Positions 9,301-20,531 are shown, numbered from the stretch's first letter. The stretch is 59,339 bases of DNA from Klebsormidium nitens (GCA_000708835.1 DF237312.1:34625-93963), one strand, 5' to 3'. Program-made: numbers and translations. The notes: a model not told the origin generated them from the letters alone.

Positions 9301-12268
9301 GACCGAATCGGGTGAGCGAAACCCTAGAGCGAACCCCGGATGAATCCTAAGCATACTCGACGTTGTTACCAGAGAGAGTTGCAAGTCTGGCAACCTGCTG
9401 GTGGAGTACCTCCGCCGAGGGCCTGCTTCGTTGCGCGGATGACCTCCAACAAGGGAACCGTATACTGAAGGTGGCCCAGTTGGGCAAAGTCAGGCACGAG
9501 TCGAGGGTCCCGTCCTCACTTTCTGTTGCTTGTGTGATCGATTCTTTTTTCGCTCCTCCGAAGGTGCAAGCTGACTCGCTCTCGTGTCACACAGATTTTT
9601 CGAATTCTTACAGATGAGCTGTCAGCGGAAAACAATTATTTTCAACATTCGCCCTCCAAGATTTGCGCTGGATGTTGAGTCGATCGTCTTTTCCGCACAT
9701 GCTGCAAGTATAGCGTTTACGATCCGCTTCGCGTCCGGAATCTTGAGTTCAGACCTGGTGCACCCTCTCACGACCCCGGATCGACGTCATTCCTTTAGCC
9801 ATCGCGCAACTTGATAGCCCTTTTCACTGGTGACCACTTGCTTTCGATTGATTGCAATCTGTGGCTCGTGGTTTTGATTTTGGCTCGAGTGCTTTTACAC
9901 CGTTCACAAATGGGCAAAAGCGACAAGATCGGGCGAAGTGTCTGATTGAAATCTACTCGTTGCCGCTCATAGGTACCTGTTACAACACACCAGTCCTTGC
10001 AAACGGCACACAAATCTGCGCGGACTGCAATTTTCTGAACGGACTCAGCTGCCCCGCTTCTAAACCAACATGCTGCCCGCTCGGAGAATGCGCTGCAAAC
10101 GAGAGCGCATGCACCTGCCAATCGTCGGATACATGCCCCTCCGTTGATTTATGTTGTATTGGATCGAACGGTGTCGATGGTAAGCGCTGTCACGCTTGGG
10201 CTTGTTTGAAATGATGAAGGTTTCCAAGGATCGATCGCCTGTGGCTTGTTCTGCAAGTGATCAAACTCTTCAGTTTGTCTTGGCATGCACGTACTTTTGA
10301 GGTGCAAAGTTTCTAGAAGGACGTTATGTTGGTCTTGCTAGTTGCTTCTACCACTTTACCATTCGTAGGCACCTGTTACGACACGCCAGTCCTTGCAAAT
10401 GGCACACAGGTCTGCTTGCAATGCAATTACTTAGAATGGTCTCAGCTGCCTGGCTTCCAAACAGTTCTGCTGCCCCCGTCACGCAGAATGCGCCGCGAAT
10501 GAGAGCGGTTGCAAATGCGGAACCTGCCCCTGCGAGAACTCCAGCCAATGCCTCTTCGGTTTCTGCTGTACCGAAGAGGACTCCGGCGAAACAGGTGCGT
10601 TGTGTCGTTGGCCTCCGTCTAATCAAGATGTCTTTAGGAGAGTCGGCTTCTCACTTGTTAATCCATAAGCATTAACGATGTGGCGGCTAGAAGGACGCGA
10701 TCTGATGTTTCCTTGGACGTTTCACTAAACACCTTTGGTCAACTATGGGACTCTCAGCGCCGCCTATCAGGATCTTGGAGCAAGTTCCGAGGTTGAAACG
10801 ACGTTGGGTTTACCGCACCATTCTTAGAGCTTCGGTCATTTTCGGACCAACTTGAAGTTTGCTAACCATTTGAAAACGTCGAGAGCCAAGCTTCCGCAGG
10901 ATAGAGATGATGCGAAAGGGTGCCATTAATGCTTTACCCCGTTAGCGATGCACTTTGATCACCGATAGTCAACCAACCAAGTCTTGCAAGCTTCCTGTCC
11001 GACTTGCCACCCTGAAGGGACATTCCTCGTCTGGCTTTATGGATATTTTTCAGGTTGGGGTAGTCTGTCATCAATCAATCCGGTCTTTGGCTCTTCTCCT
11101 CCAATCATTAAACTTTTACCTGCTTGTCCCCAGCCAACATGATTCATCGACGCGTGTCCTTGCAGGGAGGTGCACGAACGCGCCCATCAACGGCAGCGGC
11201 ATGCAGGTGTGTCCAGACTGCAATTACTGGAACGGGCTGAGCTGCCCCGCCAGCAAAGGAACGTGCTGCTTATCGGGGCAGTGCGTGGCGCCGGATTCTT
11301 GCCCATGCACCGACGGCTGGGATTGCGCGTACAACACTTGCTGCAGCCGCGAGATTGAGTACGACAACACCGGGAATCTCAAGCAGGGTGAGTGTAACAC
11401 AAAGCTGCAAAACTCCAAAACTGCAGCCGAGTGTATGATAACCTGATGGGTGAGTGTAACCCTGAAGTAAAAACCCGGATGGATTCGAAAGTACTCCACG
11501 TTGTTATGATTAAGAGCTCCGAGTCTGACAATCTGCTAGTGGGTAACCTCCGCCGAATGCCTTCTTCCTTGCGCGGATGACCTCGAATAGGGGATTGAAG
11601 GTGGCCCAGTGGGCAAAGTCAGGCACAAGTCAAGGGTCCCGTTTTCACTTTGTGCTGCTTGTGCGATTGCTTCTTTCTTTAGTCCTCCGAAGTTGCAAGC
11701 TGATTTGATCGTGTCACACTGATGTGTCTGAATCATTAGATGAGCTGTCAGTGCAAATAATCTATTTCAACATTAACCCTCCAGGAATCGCGCTGAATGT
11801 TATGTCGATCGTCGTTTTCAAATATGATGCAAGCAGCTTCGTGTACGATCCTCTTCGCCTCCGGAAAGTTTGAGCCGCCACCTCAACATTGGCTGCACAC
11901 TCTCACGACCCCGGATCGAAGTCATTTCGTCGACCATCGCTCAATGTTGATAGCCTTTTTGACCGGTGACCATCTGCTCACTGTCATTGATCGCTTTTTG
12001 CGGCTCATAAATTCAATTCCGGCTCTATTGCTTTCATAAACGCAGTCCACACGTTGGTAAAAGCAACAAGGTTGGACAAGGTGTCAGTTGGAAATCTTCT
12101 TCTTTGCCCCTCGTAGGTACCTGTTACGACACGCCAGTCCTTGCGAACGGCACACAAGTCTGCCCGGACTGCAACTACTTCGACTTCTACGGTGTCAGCT
12201 GCCCCGACTCTAAATCAACGTGCTGCCCGTCAGGAAGGTGCGCCGTGAGCCTTGGAGGCTGCGGGTGA
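1..12268 (+). CDS. Proline-rich / tandem 12-cysteine-module protein (plus-strand paralogue), 5' partial
   Basis: Inferred exons: <1-321, 951-1163, 1524-1727, 1884 or 1911-2135, 2728-2952, 3688-3894, 4913-5149, 5884-6111, 6827-7030, 8054-8287, 9043-9264, 9973-10179, 11166-11387, 12117-12268 (TGA 12266-12268). Every internal junction is phase 1 (G|GT...AG|G). The first exon is Pro/Lys/Arg-rich, extensin-like, and ends in a half module beginning CRSTSDCP. Each following exon encodes one module of 68-79 residues with 12 cysteines, patterned C..C..C..C..CC..C..C.C..C..CC. Three exon types recur in order A, B, C. A has GTCY..PVLANGTQ and ends CCTGSNGVDG. C has KCTNAPI and ends in an EYEYD-type linker. 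Two exons are A/C hybrids. The 12-Cys spacing does not fit granulin, so I assign no family. A secreted cell-wall role is inferred; the N-terminus and any signal peptide lie outside the window. Exon joins are predicted from splice signals only. Confidence 0.83.
1884..2135 (+). CDS. B-type cysteine-module exon with altered 3' splice site
   Basis: This exon is in frame throughout and has 14 cysteines, two more than the A and C types, through an extra KC..C segment (SGCKCEACTCDY). In the three sister B exons the exon follows GTAG directly. Here the same place (1907-1910) reads GTAC, so the usual acceptor AG is gone. The next upstream AG (1882-1883) would keep phase 1 and add nine in-frame codons (VAATTSPFV) before RTCYD. 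Either that site is used or the exon is skipped, which would also keep the frame. Confidence 0.6.
4082..4305 (+). pseudogene. Broken B-type module exon (1-bp deletion, two cysteines lost)
   Basis: The exon is 224 bases long against 225 for the first B exon. A base is missing in the C run after the TGCTGC doublet near 4188, so the second half is readable only after a frame change. Before that point two conserved cysteines are replaced (TCY to TSY, and CPQC to CPQY). The splice sites (GTAG before 4082 and GTGCGT after 4305) remain. If included it would shift the frame; because neighbours are all phase 1-1, skipping it restores a full reading frame. Confidence 0.8.
5884..6111 (+). CDS. A/C hybrid module exon 1
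   Basis: This is an intact exon of 228 bases with 12 cysteines. Its start is A-like (GTCYGSPFLGNGTQICP and NNLNGLSCP) and follows the acceptor type used by A exons. From AGKGTCC onward it matches C modules and ends in a C-like linker (SEYDPDTGDLKR) with a GTGAGT donor. The switch lies near the fourth cysteine. The simplest origin is unequal crossing-over or gene conversion between an A and a C exon. Confidence 0.8.
7218..7455 (+). pseudogene. Broken B-type module exon (+13 bases)
   Basis: The exon is 238 bases long against 225 for the intact B exon. About five extra bases follow TGTTATGAC and about eight replace three bases after CTTGC, so the net change is +13 and the frame runs into TAA soon after. 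Beyond the insertions the module is recognisable in another frame, with KCKVCTC and CPIGYCCTEE. Both splice sites remain. It is best read as a decayed exon that must be skipped for the gene to stay in frame. Confidence 0.8.
9043..9264 (+). CDS. A/C hybrid module exon 2
   Basis: This is an intact exon of 222 bases with 12 cysteines. It starts A-like (GTCYTTPVLANGTQVCPNC) and becomes C-like from NYW onward, ending EYEYDFGGYKQ before GTGAGT. The switch comes earlier than in the hybrid at 5884, close to the third cysteine, so the two hybrids differ in breakpoint or were later altered by conversion. Confidence 0.8.
10369..10594 (+). pseudogene. Broken B-type module exon (+1 base)
   Basis: The exon is 226 bases long against 225. 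The conserved TTC AAC GGT stretch has become TTAGAATGGT near 10430, one base longer, and the shifted frame meets TGA within the exon. The remainder is readable in the shifted frame (SGCKCGTCPCEN, CCTEEDSGET). Acceptor GTAG and donor GTGCGT are intact. This is a third, independent lesion in the same exon type. Confidence 0.8.
12117..12268 (+). CDS. Terminal half-module exon with stop
   Basis: The acceptor TCGTAG precedes an A-like start (GTCYDTPVLANGTQVCP). The frame continues through cysteines 1-8 and stops at TGA 12266-12268 after the residues SLGGCG. The last four cysteines of a normal module are absent. The paralogue on the minus strand ends at nearly the same module position, which argues that this is the true C-terminus and not random truncation. 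Confidence 0.8.
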
Positions 12269-15200
12269 AAGACGCATCCCAGTGCCCGAGGAGGAGAGTG
12301 GCTAGCTCGGTGAGCCCTGCCTTATTGCGAAAGCAGTGTTCATATCTTCAAGTTTCGCATCATCCCTGTTGCAGCAGAGAAAAAGGACAGGGGGACTCTG
12401 AGGTCCCTGTATGTTCAGCCGCAATGGTACTCAGGTTGCAAGAGATGGGGGGGGGCTTGAGAAGCGCATAAGCGGCCACCCCCGGCCCCAAGTGGACAAA
12501 TCAAGGCGGCGACTTGCACTTTCCGGCTTCTAGCAATGTCATCTCAGGTCTGGATTCTCAGGGTTCTGGGTTTACAAACGTTGACAGCGCGACTTGCGAA
12601 GTGAGGCGATTCTGCTTGATTGGAAGCGCCTTGGTTTTTGTTGACTGTTTGCTTTTGTTGTGTTGGTAATCCTTTTGTGCCGCCGACGATCCGACCAGCC
12701 TGTACCCAAATTAGCGAAAAGAGAGGCCACCGTTAACCAGGCTGGTCTAGCCTAGCTTAGTTGTTGACTTCGATCAGCCCACCAGAAGCTTATCAATGTC
12801 TGGTTTCAAAGCACCGGCTCACCGACCATGACTGTAAACGAGATTAAATTGTCAGCTTCTTTAATGGTTTGGCCGAACACCACCCGAATCACTCGCGTCA
12901 GATCAATGACCCCTTTCACGCTTATGAATTGTTCCGTTTCAAGGCCTAGCCGACTCGGTTTCAGCACCCGACGAAGATTGCCTTTTGGTCCAAGTATATC
13001 GACTTTGACAATCAAACTTCCCTGGCTAAATGAATGCCAGGACAGCTCGCCGGGGGCAAACTCCGTACCCTTCAAAACCGTAATGATCCTGGTAAGCTGC
13101 TACGTACTGACGCGGTTGCCTTTCTTCTGCAGCGAAGGGGCCCTCGGAGGACCGGCTGGATTGCTGTTAGTGAATGGCAACCGAGTCGATGTGCTTACAC
13201 CTAGATTTCTACTACCATATGTCTGGGGTCCGAAACGGACCTTGGAACGTGTGTTTCTTGTGACGAACCCCAGTGGTTAGGAGCAGATGCAACTCTTTGA
13301 TGCGCTTTCTTTGTTTTGTTTTGATGCATGTTACAGGTTTCTCAGCTACTATACAAGTGCATCATAGTACAATAAGGAATTTGTAATGTTGTGACTATAC
13401 CGTTAGCCATTCTCCTCCTTTGGTTATTTACCAGCCAGGAGCTATTGTGAATGAGTTTGAGGACCATGCAGGAGTTAATAGTAGCATCAGGTCTGTTGGC
13501 CGGAGGTGTCGTCACTAACTTATATTACCGTGAGCTATTTCTGATTAGATTCCTTTTCTACCATTTAGTTGCTAGCATCACGTTCAATTGATTGGCAGTG
13601 GATGAGATTAGCATCACGTTGGTCGTTAGCGTTCACGAACAACATTGACGCATGATCTTGTTTTTTTTTTTTTTTTGAAACCACTCAGTTTACCTTCATT
13701 CGAAGTATCAACACACAATGAACCGGGTGTTGATGCATGACGTGGTGCATGAGATCGGATCATGATGCGAGATAAAAGATGTACTCTTCAAATTTATTAT
13801 TGATGTGCACCGTCGTGCAGCGCGGCCGCCTGATACAGACCGAGGCCACATCATTGCATACATGCACGTATATACTTTGAGACCAAGTACTGTACTTGAA
13901 TACATGGACGGACAAAGGCCGCGCGGTTCAACGATACATACATACATACTTCTTTAAAAGGCCGTAGCAGTTAAGCCATGGACCTGAAAATGCTGGACAA
14001 CCTGTAATCGATGAGTCCGGGGCGTTCAGTTCGACGAGCTATAACTACTCAATCCATACTACCTTTCTATTCCTACATGCTGTTTATATTCTGCTTTTCT
14101 TCTAGTAGATTTTACCCAATCGTTACGGCCGTGATCAACGTCTTGCAGTTAGCTAAAACCGTTATCTGCTAACAACGGGGTTTCACAACCATCTCCTCAA
14201 GATAGCCACGCAAAACGTAGCTTCGACCTGCTTAATGTTGCTATGCTTTTGATTAAGTTGACGTTGGTGTCGCACAAGTATAAATAAAAACGCCCGCCGG
14301 GCCGCCATGTTTCAATCGGATGCAAAAGCCATTTGTATAGCAACCAGACATGTATCATGTATGGTAGTGCCAGCTCTGCAAACTTGAAAGGAAGCTAAGG
14401 AGTCTGCATTTAGTAGGCGGCTACTATAAGCTTGCCCAATACGGATCATGCGGAAGTATGATCAGCTACATATTGGGTACGGGGCAATGCGGCGGGGCGC
14501 AGAGACGGCGCCGTACACTGAGCTTGGCGCGTTGGCTTTCAATGTGGAGCCAAATTGGGGCCGAACTGGAGGTTTCCGGTCCCGAAAAGTGGCGGACGAA
14601 CGTCCGGAGCTACAGCCCGATTTGAGGCCGATTCTCAGAAGGCACTGGTTTCAATTCTTGGGAATTGGCTTCGATTGCGGGTACCTCCCTGCGGCTACGG
14701 GGCAGAAAGAGGAGCAAAGCGGCAGGGAGGCACTGGGGCTCACTTGCGCTAGCTGAGCTGGGCAACCGCACCAGTGCGCCGTTAGTAAAGATGTATGCGG
14801 ATCAAGCAGGATTCTGAGGCGCAGCCCGGTGCTAAGCGGTTCCGGGAGGGGCGAAGGGAAGCAAACTCCTTCGTTGTCGGGGATAGCTCCATTCAAGCTT
14901 CAAGTGTGTCAGTTTAAGATGTAGTGCACGAGCAATCGGAAGCTAGAGTACCAACCAACGCGCGCAAGACAGCTACGACGTCGAAGCACTCGGATCCGCT
15001 GAAAAAAGGCCCACCGTCCAGCACAGGAAGGTGGCAGATTGGTGGCAGAGTATTCAGCATTTCTTTCAATCTTCCCGTGCATCTGTTCAGCGCAGAGGAG
15101 CCCCAGCATTAGAGCACCGGACGGATTTTGGTGACAGCAGCCAAGATTAGTAAGCCAAATATAAGCGACACGATATCTTCGAAATTTCGCTCACTAGAAG

Positions 15201-17664
15201 TAAAACGAGCGTGCTTCTGCTCGGCCTGCCTCTGCGCCATTCCCGTTGCCGCAGACTCTCATCCTGGCCGGGCCTGCGCGTGGGGCGCCGCCAGGGCAGC
15301 GCCTCTTAAACATACTGGACCTCCATGAAGCGCCGCTTTGAAGGTCGAAATCGTTCCCGATTGCTTCATTGACTTCATCGGTTGCGTTTTTGACCTTCCG
15401 CTAAATGCGCACCGGCGATAGCCGCTGAATCCAGTCCCACGTGGGCCCTACGCACCCCGTGGCGCCACGTGTCACCTGCTGGCTCAGCCTCTGCGGGCGC
15501 TCGAAGTACTATGCTCATGCCACTCTTGGCAAGGCTGCCCTATCAGACCCAGCTTCGAATGGGTAGGGTTTCTAACGGGTCACACATGCGAAGCGCCCGC
15601 AGTGACCCCCATTGTTTTCGCTGCCAAGCTTCACTTACATTTCAAAGTTGGAGTTGCTGATGGCATCATTCTCGTGGTTCAGATTTAAGTTTCTTCTTGT
15701 TTGCAAACGGGCGTCTTCGTGCTTCAGGGGAGGGACAGGGCAGATGACGTCGAGAGCGGTATCGCGGAAGGTCTAAAAGTTCCACCGTTGCTTCCTTGCG
15801 CGCGGGGCGCTTTAAGACCCCCGGCAGAGCTGCTTCAGCGGGCTTGTCACTCTAGTGATGAAGGCGGCTTGTCTTCCGCGCCCGTTCGCCTGTCTGCGGG
15901 ATATCAGGCTTGCCCGGGCGTTTAATACCGGTGGAATCAGAACCTTTACACTCATCAAAGCACCGCCTTGTGATGTCCAACTGGCGGCCGGGCCGGCCCC
16001 AACTTGAAGGACAAGCGACCAGAAAGACTGCAGTTGCCCGCTGTGGTGTCGCTATTTTCTTCATGCGTTTTCACTTCGAATCTCAAGGGAGTCCGGCAGG
16101 TCGTCTGGGACCCGCGCAGGCCTCGGAACCGGAACGGCAGGAGGGCTGGGGCGCTGCAGAGCGCGGCCTAGTGCCGCGGAACTCGGCCGCGGAACGAACC
16201 GGGGCACGGGTAAGATGCAGAGGGTTAGGTTCGGGGCGAAAAAGCCCTTTGAAGTGCCCAGAATGCCTGCAGTGGGTTTCGCTGAATAGCAAACATCCAC
16301 CTTCCGTACCACTTTGGAGGCAAGCTTGCGGCAGCATGCGCAGTTCCGTTTCCGTTTGTCTTATTTTCGGCTGGCAAATCGCCCATTACCTCTGTGGAAA
16401 CCGCTCACTTCCCTGGCTCTATTAATTTACCCGTTCGGTCGAAGTCTGGGACGTCCGAGCCTGCTCCGCTCCTTCAGTCCGAACCGGCAGTTTTGGACCT
16501 GATCCTATGTTCCTTGTCATCCGACGTTCCAGCCCTTTTAATTGTAATCGGCTGCCAGATCTCTTCTTTAAAACGCAAAACCTTTCGAGCGCCGATTCTG
16601 TGCCTGCCGGACAACTCCTCTTCCTTCCGTTCCACGCCGAAAGCCCACAATTCTCCTTGACAGCTTTTTTTGGCCACATGGTGGCGGAGACCCCTGCATC
16701 CGTAGTTCCTGCCGCTCATGAGAGAAATCATGAAAAATCGGCCGAGCTACAGAGAAGGCGATGCACTGGACCATTCAGTCCGAAGTCTCGCTCCCGTGCA
16801 CATCGCTGCCGGACCCCCGCTTGGCCAGTCCAGGGAAGAAATTTGAGACGAAATGCAGTGAAACCTCCGATTTTGTCCACGCGGGAATCGCACGTGCGTC
16901 ACGAGTATTTCACCTTGCCGCAAGCGCCATAGTTCAAGTTCAGTCCCACCATCGAGTCCCAGATGGTCCTTAAGATTTACAGTACCGTGCGTTCTCGACG
17001 TCGAATCACCTGTCGTAAGTTCTGGATCCAATGCTGCTTTGCTGAGAGGTTTGAGGCTCCTGTGTTCTAAGCGCTGCTTCTATAAAGAAGCAGCTCCTAA
17101 GATCCCAACCAGAAGGTTGTAGCTCGGAAAGCTGAAGGATGTCGGAGAATAAGAAATCCGCTTGCCTGTCGGGTGTTCATTTGGAGTTCTGTTTAATTGC
17201 TGCTTTCGCACCGAGTCCCGCGAGCTGCGACATACACGATGATGAAAGCGCGAGAATGAAAGCGGCGAATTCGTGGCAGAGCTACGCGAGCTAGGTGGGC
17301 CACGTGTTGCTTGATCTCGCCAGGTCCCAGCGAGCTGTCTCCGTCGGTTCGGCAGATCTTCGATACGACACAAAGCTCCGTCTGGCTTGTTCACCCTACA
17401 CTCTCCTGACGTGTTCAACCATCAGTTTGCTACGTCGTTGTCCACGGACTGCAAGGAGATTGGTACGAAAAGTTGACCGACTCTGCTCTCATCGGGGTGC
17501 TTTGTCGTGAAAACTCCTTCTCCGACTGACCAATGTTTGCAGGTAATTCTTTCGAAGCTCCTCCAAAGGCTCGTTTCCAAGCCATGAATGTTCTATTGGA
17601 ACGGTGCCAGCTTTTACGTGCACCTAACAAGAGCTGATACAGGGTGTAAATGAATCTGTCGAAT

Positions 17665-17710
17665 GCCGTCCCGTTCCATCTGCGACGGTGCCGTCCCGTT
17701 GCATCCGCTC
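17665..17710. repeat. Two-copy short tandem repeat (25 bp)
   Basis: The unit beginning GCCGTCCCGTT occurs at 17665 and again at 17690, with small differences in the second half. It lies in non-coding sequence and has no evident function. Confidence 0.7.
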
Positions 17711-18470
17711 GATCCGGCTCAGATGAAACGGGTCGATGTACAGATTCGAAGTGGAATTGTGCAGGACCAACAGACCTGGCTGTAAAAAAGGTACGGAAAG
17801 AGACTTTGACGTGTTCGTGTGCGAAGTAGTGCAGGAGAACAATAAGTGCGTAAGGTTTTTCGACTCTGGTGGAGAAAGCCTAGCTGCAGTAGCGGCAGGG
17901 TGAAGGAATGAGCGGCTGATCAGCCCAGTCGCTTAAAACTTCCAAAGCAAGGGCTTTGAGCTCATCTTGTCCAACGCAGTAAGCAACGAATAAACCTCGA
18001 AAGTTGCATCGACGCCAGCCGTATCTGTCTTTTTGAAGATTTTGAAGCCGGACAAGTCAGAACCAAGCGAACAAGTGTCAGCCTTGTGGGCACTCCATGT
18101 CTTCAAACTCCTGGCAGATCGGCGGTTGTATTCCGCAGTGCTCGAGCATTACGTACGGCTTCCAATGGCTACATACAGACATCCAAACCTTGCTGCCGTC
18201 TTGGTGCCGCAGGAGGGAGCTTAAGTCAAAGATTGGGCCCATCTGATCGCCCCAGTTGCTGTACGATCGCGACACAAAAACCTGTCAAGCCATCAGATCC
18301 TCACCGGATGCACTCTCGCAGGCGGACCGGGAACGGCGACTGGTCGGGGTGCTGAGAAGAGGCAATAGTAATGTGCTGCCGTCTTGGGGGCCTCCTTCTC
18401 TTCCCAAGAGCATCAGAGTTCTCCCTAAGCGACCTTGCTACACCATCAACTTTTCAAATTTTCTGCACAA

Positions 18471-18514
18471 CAGCATCTTACTGATGTAGAGTCAGCATCT
18501 TACTAACTTAGAGT
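18471..18514. repeat. Two-copy tandem repeat (22 bp)
   Basis: The units at 18471-18492 and 18493-18514 both begin CAGCATCTTACT and end TAGAGT. A few bases differ in between. It is intergenic. Confidence 0.75.
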
Positions 18515-18603
18515 CGATTGACAATGTCTGACAGGGCTTCCGCGACAGCGCGGGCGCTTTGGGGGCAGTACATCGGAGAGAGCTGCGGACCCTCCATCTC
18601 CTG

Positions 18604-18633
18604 ACTCTCGCTCTCAGTACTCTCGCTGTCAGT
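18604..18633. repeat. Two-copy tandem repeat (15 bp)
   Basis: ACTCTCGCTCTCAGT at 18604 is followed directly by the same sequence with one change (18619-18633). It is intergenic. Confidence 0.75.
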
Positions 18634-20531
18634 ACCTTTCGCTCGCCACGGTCGGGCTCCTCGTATCCACCTCTTTTGCTTGCCACGTCATCGCTGCCGC
18701 CCGGGTCCTCGTTTTCGTCGATCTGGCACCTGCACGTCATCTTTCCCGCCCTCGGACGGTCTGCAGGTGGCAGTTTGGCAGTCGAATCTGACTTTCTTTC
18801 CGGTCTGATTCATGATTGGGGTCGTTTTATTGCCAAGCCCCAGACTTGGGCTGACTTCCTGGGCCCTTCTTTCCGAAAGCTGCGCCTTTTGCTTCGCTCT
18901 GACTCGGTCCAAACTTGCAGCTTATACGCAGTCGCTTCTCGATCCCAGCAGCTTCGACCCACTTTTAGTACCAGCAAGGTTGCTATTCTAGCACGACAAA
19001 CGTTTACCGTTCCGCCCGATCCAAGCCAACAGAGGAATTGACTCTCGAAGTTTTCCAGCCGAAATGAGGGGCGGTAACTTTCTTACACAGACGCCCCACA
19101 TAGAAGCAGGCCGATGATTCGCGGGCTGTTAAATCCAGCGCACCCTCGGCAGAAGCTCCTCAGCAGTCACCTACCCGCGAGTTACGTACCGCATACACTC
19201 CTGTCGCAACCGCGAGCGCAAGGTGCGCAGTGTGTAAACTTCTGCTTCTCGATGATTTCTGCTTCCCGGGTGATCTAACGAGAATGCTGGCCTTGACCCT
19301 GCATGCTCCGTCGTTTCGCTGCAGTCCACCACCGCCAGTAAGGCCCCCCAACTGAAAGTGGCGGCCATCCAGCCATCACTTATGCAGAATGTGTCCCGAG
19401 TTGATTGCAGAGCAGAACAGTAGTACGTTTGTATGTCTGAACGGAATAGCAGGTTTTTGCCAGTACCTCTTGGGGTCAGCATGCCGTTCTGGGGTTAGCA
19501 TGCCGGTCTGCACTCCACCGGTCTTCCGCACCCAGTCTTTGGCAGATCGCAATTCAAGCTCAAGGGACGTGTGAGTCCCTGCAATGTGTTTTGACTAGGC
19601 TAAGGCAATATATCAGGGCTGAAGCTACCATCCCGGTGTCATGCCGAACTCGTGGTGTCGCCCCCATGTGTCCGATCGATTGAATAGCATCTGATACCCA
19701 GTGTGCTCATGCAGGCCCGGGCAAATCAATGGCGATATCATCGATTTGCATACTCGACCATTGAACTCACGCCTTGATTCCGAGTAGATCAAGCAGCTCG
19801 CGAGTCGGGCGCGGCTTATATAGAATCAAGCGTCGGGTCATGAACCGGCACATACATGCGAATGCACTTCTCATGCATTTGCTGCGCACATACATAAAAC
19901 TGTATTGTAGGCTAGCTTAAGAGATGATCTGCACTCATGTTGCTTCAACACTTCACTCGTTCCATGCACATGCAGAATAATTTCTTACAGCCTGAAAAGC
20001 AACTTAAACTTACTTGCATGGCGAAACTCGGGCCGGCCCGGAGCTGCCCGGCGGGCGGCCAGATCGAGCACAGTGCAAGGGGCGACGGTCAGATGATATG
20101 TCGATCAGTGCAATCCAATTAATCACCTTATTTGCATGGCGGCCGGATCGCGAGCCTGATCGGTCGGCCACAACAGATACATGATTAAAATGATTCCAAT
20201 GATAGGCATCCGACAAGGCAACCGCGTTCCAGACTCAGCTTGGGCCGTGCCCGCAGCTTACATGACCAATTTTCCTTGGAATGTAGTGTTCCAACTTTCA
20301 AAGAGCGTCGGAGTCATTTGGTTAACCTCCACCAGCGAACAAGACCGTTATCGTCATCGCCACACGTTGTTGCTTAGGGTAGCAATATGACATGCATGCG
20401 CACTGTGGCGGCATCGAATCGCAATATAGGTATTACATGTTCTGGAAAAATGAGCATTGAAGCATGGCCTCGCCATGGCAGATAACCTTACTAAAAGAGG
20501 GGAAAAGAAGACTGTCCAAGAAACGGGCCTC

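Larger units (their letters stand above)
1524..12116 (+). repeat. Tandem segmental array of exon-intron units (about 2.15 and 3.15 kb)
   Basis: A exons start at 1524, 3688, 6827, 9973 and 12117, giving units of 2164, 3139, 3146 and 2144 bp. The short units hold A-B-C and the long units hold A-B-C-A/C. The introns are homologous as well as the exons. A-B introns are about 187 bp in the three later units. B-C introns are 571-607 bp. Introns after C or A/C exons are 708-755 bp. Long stretches of intron are visibly similar between units, so whole exon-intron blocks were duplicated, and quite recently compared with the exon types themselves. Confidence 0.88.
12269..20531. other. Long intergenic region without a supported gene
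   Basis: I found no recognisable protein, RNA gene or transposon here. Open frames are short and on both strands. The longest curiosity is an 89-codon frame on the minus strand (12806-13075), which has no family I recognise. The region includes a 16-base T run (13661-13676), a GC-rich part around 14.4-18.4 kb, and several small tandem repeats listed separately. The first kilobase should hold the 3' UTR and polyadenylation site of the upstream cysteine-rich gene. Confidence 0.6.

Noticed and set aside
1524-12268. Regularly spaced similar blocks that could suggest a CRISPR array or transposon cluster
   Set aside because: The repeats are whole exons with conserved phase-1 splice sites and cysteine patterns plus homologous introns. 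The period is in kilobases, which fits exon duplication.
951-12268. Granulin or WAP domain assignment for the cysteine modules
   Set aside because: The number of cysteines (12) matches granulin, but the order of single and paired cysteines does not. The CxSxxDCPxxxxCC half resembles WAP-like spacing only loosely.
12806-13075. 89-codon minus-strand frame with VKVDILGPKG
   Set aside because: It looks mildly protein-like but has no recognisable family, splice context or neighbour support; the overlapping plus frame is longer.
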